From NCBI GenBank assembly GCA_027886175.1, contig JAJNNQ010000137.1, positions 33,280,001 to 33,344,000 on the forward strand: 64,000 nt of DNA. Direction: 5' to 3'. The notes under the pieces were generated by a model. The model ran no database searches, was not told where the DNA came from, and saw nothing but the letters and a program-made list of their open reading frames with translations. The stretch comes from Phylloscopus collybita (lineage: Eukaryota; Chordata; Aves; Passeriformes; Phylloscopidae). The first letter of the stretch is position 1; every line of letters starts with the position of its first letter. Shown here one piece after another: positions 14,025-24,800 of the stretch. The position numbers were made by a program, and so were the translations under genes.

Positions 14025-14730
14025 CAAAAAACTAAAGCAGCATCTTTATTTTATACATAACTGTCAGTATAAAAAGTTTATTACATAAGAGCTGTTCTGT
14101 TTACAATATATTATATTGCTTCAAGCTGATGCAGAAACTTCATACATTATAGCTCTACTGTGTTTGCAATATATTACGTCGATTAAATGGCACTACTGCA
14201 GTTTCTTTGTAATACACAAAACTGTAAAACCGAAAATAACACTGAATTGAGTTATTCAGTTTTTAAATTAGGTTGTTTGTTTGTTTGTTTGTTTTTCTTA
14301 AGGAAAATTCTAAGTACACAATTTGTAAAGGTTGGCATGATGCACCTTTCTTTTGTCTTAGGCAAATTACATCTGTAGTCACTGAAATAATTCAGGATTA
14401 GCATCTACAGGGTTTTCTGCTTGAATATTGTTACTTAATTTTTGGAAAATATTTGCAGCTATGTAACCAAAAAAAGGAAGTTTAAATGTAACTGAAGTAT
14501 AGTACAAAACACCATCCAAAGCACTGAGAGAAGCCTATATAATCATGCTACAGAAGTATTTATAAAACTTAAAAGGAATAGTAAGTGTCAGCTCAGTGGT
14601 TTATAATGAAGCTAATAAAATTCCAGCTGGTAATCTTAACTGTAATGAACAGCATTTTAACATTCAATCCATGAGAGGTTAATGAAGGCTGTGAACTTTG
14701 TGTAACACGAACCATTTCAGATGTTGGAGT
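14025..14730 (-). other. WIF1: WIF1 3' UTR (predicted)
   Basis: This AT-rich stretch follows the WIF1 stop codon on the minus strand. Two AATAAA signals occur in minus sense (plus TTTATT at 14045-14050 and 14077-14082). The first would place cleavage at about 14020-14030, giving a 3' UTR of about 700 nt. A motif of about 27 bases is present twice (14091-14117 and 14152-14175), both with ACAATATATTA or a close variant. The true end needs transcript data. Confidence 0.6.
14045..14050 (-). terminator. WIF1: WIF1 polyadenylation signal AATAAA
   Basis: AATAAA in the sense of WIF1, the last such hexamer before the sequence loses its UTR-like AT richness. A second hexamer at 14077-14082 is an alternative. 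Confidence 0.5.
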
Positions 14731-14852
14731 TCACCAGATATAATTGGATTCGGGTGGAACATGCCTCTCCTCGGCCCTTTTTGGCGAAGGCGTGTGCTGC
14801 CTGTGCTTGCTGCCTGCTGGCCTCGGGGCGCTCAGACCGCTGGCTCCATACC
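14731..14852 (-). CDS. WIF1: WIF1 exon 10, C-terminal tail and stop
   Basis: The exon begins after a TTTTCCAG acceptor and adds 122 nt: the end of a split Arg codon, 39 further residues and TGA at 14731-14733. It encodes the basic tail (residues 336-375), which closes with PPESNYIW exactly as in other vertebrate WIF1 proteins. The first half is GC-rich and clearly more diverged from the human tail than the EGF exons are, while RPAG, RQHTPS and AEER are kept. In WIF1 this tail is not part of an EGF fold and its role is poorly defined. Confidence 0.95.
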
Positions 14853-17800
14853 CTGGAAAATTATCCAGTTCAAGAAAAAAGAATCCACAGAAGTGGGCTC
14901 GCCATCCACAGCTAATATTTCAAGTGGAAACTGTCTTGCCCATTTGAACAAAGGATTTTGCTTTGCCTTACAAAAGTGCTCATGCCTCTGTTACCCTTCA
15001 GGATGAATGAAGTCCTGGCAGACAGAAAGATGCTTGGCCTGGCCAGGGAGCCCAGGGACCTCAGCACAGCCAGGCTGTCACTCAGCCTGGGGTTCACACA
15101 TGTAACCTCCACACCAGGTGGGTTACAGTCATGATGATCTGCCAGCCCTGGAAGGGGGCTCTGGAATGGGGCATAAGCAACCTCCTGGGGAGAATCTGCA
15201 CCAGCTACCTGAGCTGGGCTTTGGTTTATGGCTGAATGCAAAGAAAAAGAACACTAAGTGACCATAAACACCTTTGGGGGGGATGGGAAGCCATCTGAAA
15301 CAGGCTTTCTAGAGCTGCTTTGTTGTGGAAAATGAAGGTGAACAATAAAAAATAGCATCCAAAGTATTATGTTGTAATTATTTATAGGTTCATTTACCCA
15401 TCTCATTACTTAAAGCTCATGGAAATGACTTTGAAAAGCTGAGTCTTCTGTTCAATTTTTTAACCACTTCTTTTTTAAGAAAACAGCTTTACCAAAGAGT
15501 CATTCATTTAATGGAATATGAAACAAGTCTCTCAACTTAACTATAAATCCCCTCTCAAGATCCGGTGATGTTTGGTTTCAGTCGAAAAGAGTGAATTGCA
15601 GTGCACACACATTTTAATGGACACTGTCTTGGTTTGGAAAGACAGGTATCTGCAAGGGAAAACTGTGGAGACATGGCACCCCTGAGAGAATGGAGTCGGA
15701 CAATGGGACCCATTTCAAGAACAGCCTCATAAACACCTGGGCTAAGGAACACGGCATTGAATGGATATATCACATCCCTTATCATGCACCAGCTGCCGGG
15801 AAAGTTGAACGGTGCAATGGAATACTTAAGACCACCCTGAAAGCACTTGGCGGGGGGACCTTCAAAAATTGAGAAGTGAATTTAGCAAAGGCCACCTGGA
15901 TGGTCAACACCCGAGGCTCCATCAATCGAGCTGGTCCTGCCCAGTCTGCCCCTTTGCACACAGTGGATGGAGATAAAGTCCCTGTGGTACACTTGAGAGG
16001 TATTTTAGGAAAGACTCTTTAGGTTAACTCCACTTCAGGCAAAGGTGAACCCACATGGGATTGTTTTTGCTCAAGGACCTGGTTACACTTGGTGGGTAAT
16101 GCAAAGAGATGGAAAAACCAGTTGTGTACCACAGGAAAACCTAATCCTAAGTGAGAACTGAGTGTAAGGGTTCATTCTGTATAGTAGAGTTTATTGATTT
16201 AGGTATGATGCAGATGATAATAGAATAAGGGGTGGATAATGTCTTGGGTTATGGAAAAAAAAAAAAAAGTATTCTATTTTCATCTCCTGAAAGCATTGTT
16301 CTTCTTTACTCTGGGAGGAGGAGGGCGGGTGCCTTTTGTTAATGGGCCAACTGTAGGGCATTGTTTCTTATCTGTTCCATGGTCTTCCCTCCAGGGAGAT
16401 ATTTTTCTGCTAATGGGCCATTAACACCTCCCCAAACTAACACATCCCCAAACTATACCCTCCCCAAAGCAGTACATTCCACATTCCATCATCCTATTGT
16501 GAGATGCTCCACCCAGTGGGGGGAGCCAACCATTCCTACCTGGATAAAACTGAGCCACAGGAACGAGAAGGCATCCAGCTTCACCTGATTCCTGGAGGAA
16601 TACTGGACCCCTTCTCACCACCACTGGACCCTTGTTCTACGGGATCATCTCTACTCCACCAGAACCACCTCTGCCACTCCAGGAGGACTCACTTTCGGAC
16701 TGCTTCCAACACCCTGACCAACAGGGTGTCAGGTTGTAGCTCTGACTCTGTCAGGATTTTCCAAAATTGTTGTTTGTTTGCTGGTGTGGTTGGGTGGTTT
16801 TGTCTTTCTACTACATTTGTATTGTTAGTATTCCTAGTAAAGAACTGTTATTCCTATTCCCAAATCTTTGCCTGAAAGCCCTGAATTGTAAAATCATAAA
16901 TCGGCGGGGATGAGGGGTTTACATTCCCCATTCCAAGGGAAACTCCAGTTTTCCCTGGCAGATACCTGTCTTTCCAAACCAAGACAGACACTTAAAATGG
17001 GGGTGAATTTTGCCCAAATGTCCATTTCACAGTTTCTTTGCTGAATACAAAGAGAGTTTTGCAGTACTAAACACAGCAGGACTGTACCCAAACTCCAAGT
17101 AATGAAGGATGCAAAACCTTGGAGTTTCCAATAATGTGAGACTATTGACTTCTCATCACAAGGCAGGCATGAGCTTTGGTTTTGTTGTTCAGGTAATTAC
17201 TTCTTTGGTGATGGTCACCTAAAGTATGCATTTCTTTTAATTTGCTATCTGTGTTCTTTATAAGAAGAGTATGACAGGAAGAAAAAGTTCATATGAACTG
17301 TAGTTCACATGAACTTATGAACTGTAGTTCATATTGGTTCATTTCCTTATATCTTTTTTCTAACCATGACTTATATTAATGGTATTTCTCCTTCAGATAA
17401 TGGCATGAATACTTAAACACAAATCTATTAGGTAACAACAGAAAAGAGGACTCCCAATTTTCACAGCAAACCTAATTTTCACAGAAAGATCCATCTTAGT
17501 TGGATAATACTCAGTTTTAAATGAAGATATTATACTTATTCTTATACATTTTGATGTGACAAAAACCATATGCACCAACAGGTTTTAATAAAAGCGAATG
17601 TTCAGTTGATGCTGCAATGTAAGGTTCACATTCCTTATGGCTGAATTTGTAACTGCAAGATTTTTCAACTTCTCTATTATTTACACATAAAACACAACGT
17701 GAATTGGTAGCCAACAGTGATAAACATTAGTATCTTTTGGGAGTATATAACGATTGCATATTGAAGATCTGCTGTTATAGTACTGTTGCACATGAAACAT

Positions 17801-20800
17801 TAAATTAAACCTGAAGTTCTTACTGGATATATCCAATTGTATTTCAAACAATTAAACAGTACCATTTTAAGCCCAGTGAAATGAATGGTTGCTACAATAG
17901 ATGATAAATGGATCAGAAAGCACAATAGAAATTAATTTTGAGAACTTTAACTTTGCTTAGGGGCAATGTATTTTGCATGCTGTGGAACACAGGTGGGAAG
18001 AGGAGGAGAAAACTGTGAACTTGCTAAGAACAGATCTTTCATAATTCTTCAAGTTTCCCTAAAATTTCTAAAGGGCATTTTTTTTTTCTAAGTTTCAATC
18101 AGCTTTAAAACCTGTCAGAGTTTTATTTTTAAAAATACCTACTCAGCATTTAAAAACTAGCTGATATTACTGAGGAATTGAAGGAATTGGATCCCTTCCA
18201 TACTGTGGTTAGAAGACATGTAAGGTCCACCTCTGATGGATACCAGATTGTGGAACTTCTAATACAAAAATGATCTTGATAAAACACTTTCAAATTATCA
18301 TGGTTTTTTAAGTAGGTAAAATCATGGCATATTGAAAATTTTTGCTTTATTGCTTGGATTAAACATTAGAGAATAAGGAGTGCAATGTCATTAATGATGC
18401 TGGAAAGGCTCTTCAGGCACTCATTTCTGTATAGGATTGGGTGTGTAACACCTCAGATATGACTCTCAGGGTTTGTGTCTCACTTACTTTTATTGCAGTG
18501 TCTCCCGTGCCAGCCTTCTTTGCACTGGCATTTGTTGGGCTCCACACAGGTGCCATACAGGCCACAGCTGGGCTCACAGACAGCTGTAAAAAAGTGAACA
18601 CATACACTTGGCCTCTTGACATTTCATCCAGAGACAGTCACACATTTGCTTTTCCTGCAGTTTCACATGATGGGTTGGTCCTGGCAAAGGCTGGGGCTCT
18701 CCAAGTAAATCTGTGCCTTTGCACTGAGTGCAGTCAGAGCCCTGAAACCGTCCACACTCATCTCTTTACCTGCAAGGTCTGTCTCAGCCTCTGGCAAGAG
18801 AATCAGGTTGTACAGCAGAGCTGAGCATCCACCAGAACCAGCAGGAGAAGGAGCGTAGTCCCCAGCACCCCACTCACAAAGTGTTCTCGCTGTATTTTAA
18901 CATGGCTGTATTGACATTTCATTAAGCATTTCTCTATTACTAATCTGCTGTTCCTGAGCTCTCACACTGCTGTTTTATAGAAACTCAAGAGTACAGAAGA
19001 GACTGTGAGGACACTTCTGTAAGAAAAAGTTTCTGGTTTCGTAATACACCTTAAGTCTGGTGTATGATGTGTGTCCAGAAAGTAAAATAACTTGGATTAC
19101 TTTGACAACAAACAATTAGTACTGACATTATGTAAAGAAGATATTGCACTGTGAGCTCGATGTTCCCACAAGGACTGATGGAGTGACCTTGGTACTCACG
19201 CTTTGAACACAGGTCTCCCTGGTAGCCTTTGGAGCACTTGCATTTGTTCTTACCAGTACATTTGCCTCCATTTCGACAGGGTTGATGGCATTTACCTACA
19301 AATTGATAACATAGAAACAATGGTCTTAGTCCCCTGTGCCTGCTGGGGACAAGTGTCTGACAAGCTTGCCTTGTACCTGAAAAACTCATGAGATGTTAGA
19401 GTGTGCACTATGGATCCATGAGGAAAGACTGTGCTTCAAGTCTGTGCTTCCAATTTATAAGTGTTCTTCTCCTTTGAAAAAAAGACAATAATTTAGCATG
19501 GCCAAAGCATGTGTGATCTTGCAGCTTTTGCCCAGGTTTGTGCCACTCTGACTCTGCAGAATCCTCCACATGACTGGTCAGTATTGACTCCTGCTCTCCT
19601 CACCCTTCACAGGGGAGGCAGCACAGCCCAGACTATGCAGTTCCAAAGAGCAGGATCCAAACCTGAGGGGCCCCAGCAGAAAAAAAGCTAGTGACATCTG
19701 AGAACAGTAAGATAGTCAGGAAATGACAGGTGTGGCTGCTACTTGCAGACAGTAAATATATTGGCTGGGCCAGTCAGCTTGTAGCACACGCTGGGGAGCA
19801 CCGTGGTGCTGTGGATGGTGCAATGAGGGATGTTCCACACGGCAGCTCAGAAACCAAGGGCTCATTAAAAATGCATGCCCTTCTTTCCTGTTTGCAAAGA
19901 ATAGAGCAACTTTGATAACAGTAATTGGAACTGGCAGACATTTTTCCAGGCTCTTGGTCTGGAAATTACTTTCCTTCACAAACAGACTTTGCCAAAGGCA
20001 TAGGCTGGGTCTGTAAGAAGTCTTGTTTGGCCCTGATCACCTGGGACTGAGGAGGCTGCTGGTGGTGGAGGAGAACCACATTCAATTTCTTTCTTTCATG
20101 CTGGGCATGACACACCAGGGACCTTCCTAAACTTAACGTCCAATGTCCCATCATCAGACTGCCTATACCTTGTTAGAGTTTGTCTGCATTACTGCACTAA
20201 TTAAATCTTTACTCATCTCTAGGAAGAGAAGACAGCGCCCATGAGCTCAGTCACTCCCAGGCTGAGGGAGGCTCACTGTCACCTCCCTGGGGACTCTTGG
20301 GCCACCAGGTACTGCACCCTCACTTTCCTGCCACATTGGTGCCCATATGTACCAGTGCAGCTTTTCTCATTGTTGTCCAAACCCCTTTTTTATCTTTTTC
20401 TAATGCCACTACACTTCCTAGATTCTTCAGAAAAAAGGAAAAAGGGGCACCCTTCCTAGATACAACACTAATATCTACCTGAATCTCTGACCAAACGAAA
20501 ACTGAAACCTAGGGCAGCAAACTGTTTCCTTTCTTTCCCTTTCCCTTTCCCTTCCCCTTCCCCTTCCCCTTCCCCTTCCCCTTCCCCTTCCCCTTCCCCT
20601 TTCCCAATTTCTTCTCTTATTTTTTTAAAGAAAGAGGTCAACTGAGACCTGTATGTCATAATTTAAGCATCAACACTGGCTTGCTATGCTGAAAACCTCA
20701 TTTCATGATCACAGACTGCCCTCTTGGGAGCTCAACATCACAGGCAGCACCTGCTTAGCCCTTAACCCCTCCAGACCGTTGTGATACACAAAAGGTATTG

Positions 20801-21770
20801 TCAATATAAAGGAAAATGTGTGTATTGTCAATATAAAGGAAACACTTGTTCCTGTTGTACATAATTATTTTAATAACCTTGAAACAAGTTTTATAAGCAG
20901 CTGATGGAACAAATCCAGCTAAGGAGAGTTTCTGTAAAAGCACAGTTTCTGCAGGAGCCTCTGGGGAGGGAAACTTTAGGCATTCTAATCTGCAAATGTT
21001 TGCATCCCAAGTAATTAACAACTGGAATGCTAAAGAAATCAATGAACTTTCCTAGTTCTTTAAGTAAATCTAGAGGATATGGCTCAAGAGATGTGACACC
21101 AACTTCCACCAAGTTGCAACAGGTAAGCTTTTGGCTCAGCACAGCTCAATTAACTTCGGCCTAAGATATTGTCACAGAATGAAGGAAAGAGTAATAACTC
21201 TCTCTGTTATTGACTGAGAAATGGAAAAAAGCAACAAAACAGCTGGTGACAAGTAGGGAAGGAAACTAAAGCAAAAGAAAACTCTCTGGATTCAAAGTGA
21301 AACACTAATTAGAGACAATGCATACCTATAACTAGAAAAAAAGATCTGGAAGACTCTGAATGCTCATTAGTGTTGTAAACTGGGTTCAGTACACTTCCCA
21401 GGACCTATACCCAATGTTAAAACAGAAACAACAATGAAACCTTGCAATTTTCAGAAAATGGCTTTCTGCCTGTTGAAAAGTTTCTCCCCCTTATTATTTT
21501 AAGAATCCCATGACTGAATGTAGCTGGCCCTGGATCTAAGAAAATGGACTGAGTTGTGTTTCTGCTCTGCTGTTTCTAAGCCTTGTCTAGATTTCTTGTA
21601 ATCTTCTACTGCAGTTCCCAGAGGTGATGGCAGGTGTCAATCACAGTCTAACAATTGCAGTCCTGGCTTTACAAGAGCCAGATTAAGTGCATAGCTTTCC
21701 TTGCTCTCATTGACATTGTTCCAGTTTAGGTCTTAGCATATTGTGATCCTGAATTTGGTTTTTTTGTTGC

Positions 21771-21802
<32 letters not shown>

Positions 21803-24800
21803 TTGTTGCTGTTTGCTTGGGGTTTTTTGTTTTGTTTTGTTTTCTTCTGTTTTCTTTTGTACAGAATCTAGTTTACTGCCATTATTTTAATTAATTTAAT
21901 TTGAGTTTCAGAGGTAAGCCTTTCCAGGAAGTCAAACCAGTTGCAGTTATCCCAAGCAGCAGTAGACAAATACGAGCTTCAGCTCTTCAGACAGATCAAT
22001 TAAATGGACTGCCCTTAATTATACATGCTGTAATAACAGTTCTAAGAATTCTCCTCAAAAAACCACCATCAAACATAAAATACATGCTTCTCTCTTTGAA
22101 TCACACTTTAATCTTCATCTGAAAAACGTCAACAATGTTGACTTTTTGGGGACTGAAGAAAGAAATGGGGTTCTGCCAGTTAAATTCGAACTTGATGTAA
22201 GCAAAGGTAAATCCAGTGAAAACCCACACTGTTGTTCTTGTGGCATATGATCTGAATTTATATCAATGGGCAATCTTTACTAACTTCAAAACAGTAAAGC
22301 TTTGCTGCTTCTTTTTTCATAAATTTTTAATGATACAAAAAGGAGTTGCAAAATGCCTTGCAATGCATAGAGACATGGTGAAACATTTACATGCACCTAT
22401 TTTTAATCTACACATAAACACTGAGTTAAACATAGATCTTACTGTATCTGTGTACTTTCTCTGCACAGCAATTCACTTATTGTTGTGTACTGGCTAACAG
22501 CAAGTTAAGAGTTCATTTCCATGTGTTTCCAAAGTGATAAAAAATTCATAATTGTGAGAAGAGCTTGTTTCTACTGATGTATATTAAAAAATCAGCATTT
22601 ACATATCCTAGGCCAAATAGTGCTCTCCATGCTCCTGTGTAGGTGCTGGGGAATATCAGTGGAATTATTTACAGCAGGGAAAGATTTTCTGCACAGTATC
22701 GAAGTTTTAAGTCCGGAATAATGAGGTTTGGTTGTACATCCTCAAGTTGCCTTGTGAATGTAACTTATGTTACATGAAAGCTCTCAGTTCTTACAGTCAG
22801 TCCCCCTTTTGCCCCAAACCTTTGCATTCCCAAGTTATAGTAGCCCTTTCGAGGTGTCATCTCAAACTTTATCGGCTGTGCCCAAATGGGATTTGCCATA
22901 ATGTTTGAAAACAGATGCACCCCACATCTTGGCACGGCAGCACATCTGTCTGCCACGGGGTATTGCTTGTGTACTTATGGCTTGAGGATTGTTACCAAGC
23001 CTTGTTACTAGTGAAAGCAGAACAGGGCAGGGGGTGAGATGGTCCAGCAATGAATCAAACTTCTAAGTAGGAAATTTGTTTGGGGGCACGTGGTGTCTGA
23101 CTCTGAGGGTCCCAGACTGCTGTGTGAGACCCTCGCTCTGTGCCCAGCAGAGGCAGGTCACATGTAACCTTCAGGCATGGCCACTAATAGAAGCTGACAT
23201 ACATGAAAGCAAGCACATAGAGATGCTACTCACTAATTTCACATTGGTCTCCTTCATAGCCTGAAGGACAAATGCATTTTCCCAGATAGAAACACGTCCC
23301 TCCATTGAAACAGGTTGTTGTACAGTTTGCTGAAACAAAAGAGCAATGAACTAAGTCATTAATATGACCTAGGACTAACTTGGACTTAATGTTCTCTGCT
23401 GTTCATCATAAATAAACATTGAGTAGGTTGTAAAAGCAGGATTAATGTCTTTTCACCTGGTTTGCAAAGTGAGGCTGAAATGCAGTTATTCCTACCTAAT
23501 GCTTTACATGGGCACATACACAAGGCAATATAGAAGGAGAGGAGTGAACAATACAGCAGTGAGCTCTCTGAGGACAGACTGTGCTACATCTTTATCAACC
23601 CCCACACATAAAGCTCACTGAAGGATTAAGGCACTACTGCTATTGAAACTGCCAGTGTTTGATAAAAGGAGCACAGCCTAGGACTGGAAGCTACTTCTAC
23701 AAAAGGATACTCACTACAGTTCTTAAGTAATCCTTTGATTATAAAGAAACCTCTGTGAGTTTTTCTGTGTGGTGACATAGATGCAAATGCTCTGACTTTC
23801 AGCTGCCAAACGACTTGCATTGTGTTAGATGTGACTTTTCACCAAACAGCTGGGATTCACATGAATCCTTTAAGACATGGGGAGCATTTAATTAAAGTGC
23901 ACATTTGAAACATTTTCTAAACGTGGTAAAAGTCTATTCAAAGACTAGATACAAGACATGAGGGCACTGACACCAACAGTTTGTGCAAAATAATAGAAAG
24001 GTTCCCACTATATTGCTGAAAAGTCTTCTAGGACCTTTTGCATTCAGTCTTTACTTCATATAGACCTGCAACAACAAATGCAGCACGATGTTCTGCTCTG
24101 CCATGAGCCGGTCAGTTATATTTCTGCAGGAAACTACTTGCTTCCTTCTACATGGTAGCTTAGACTATTCCAAATTACTATGCTGAACAACTGATTGTTG
24201 GTTTTTACCCTTCATGAGACCCTTCTTCCAGCAGCTGCCGGGCTGTGCTACAGCATCTATTTTAAGAATCACAGTATCTTTAAAACTTCTTTACTTGTCA
24301 CTTTCCTGACTTTCCCAAACGCACTCCTAGAGGGAAAGTGCCGCAGGTGAATGCAGGGAGGCTGCTGCCTGCGGGGCCCTCATAATTGTGAGAAGAGCTT
24401 GGTTCTACTGATGTATATTAAAAAATCAGCATTTACATATGGCGTTTGTTTACCTTTGTCGCAGTTGATGCCGTAGAAGCCCGGGGGGCAGATGCAGAGG
24501 CCAGGTGTGATGCAGAGCCCTCCGTTCATGCAGCGAGGAGCACAGAGTGCTGAGGAGTGGGAAGAGCAGAAAAAGCATTGCTGCTGGGCTAGCAGCTGGT
24601 ATTCAAATACACGGCACATTGACTCCGTAAGCTGCTTTTCTTTGTGCTCTTTGTTCTAAGTCACCTTTGCAAAGTGCCTCTGGTAGGGGGTTAAATCTAT
24701 TGTATCTTTGGTTTGTATCTGGCAATTTCTGTATAGTGCTACTAAAAACTGTAGGCTAATTCAAGTTCAAATCTGATTGCATATGTAAGCAGAAATTGCC

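Larger units (their letters stand above)
15625..16986 (+). mobile_element. ERVL-type insertion: integrase fragment plus one LTR, bounded by inverted U5 ends and a 5-bp duplication
   Basis: A 1362-bp unit starting TGTCTTGG and ending CCAAGACA, flanked on both sides by GACAC (15620-15624 and 16987-16991), the 5-bp target duplication expected of class III (ERVL) elements. Inside lie a 3' part of pol (integrase) and a single LTR in the same orientation. The left 41 bp (15625-15665) match the reverse complement of the LTR right end with one mismatch, so both ends of the unit are U5 ends pointing outward. A normal provirus would have a full LTR at each end; a solo LTR would have none of the pol sequence. 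It lies in WIF1 intron 9, antisense to the gene. Confidence 0.85.
14853..18487 (-). other. WIF1 intron 9
   Basis: GT-AG intron of 3635 bp. It holds the unusual ERVL insertion at 15625-16986, in antisense orientation to WIF1, and a pair of AGTTCA-type everted repeats at 17294-17331. The rest is AT-rich unique sequence with no further feature recognised. Confidence 0.85.
19296..23233 (-). other. WIF1 intron 7
   Basis: GT-AG intron of 3938 bp. It contains a (CCCTTC)n tract (20527-20605), a 27-bp tandem duplication (20795-20844), a (TTG)n microsatellite (21765-21804) and one copy of a 60-bp sequence that recurs in intron 6 (22547-22606). No exon-like segment was recognised. Confidence 0.85.
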
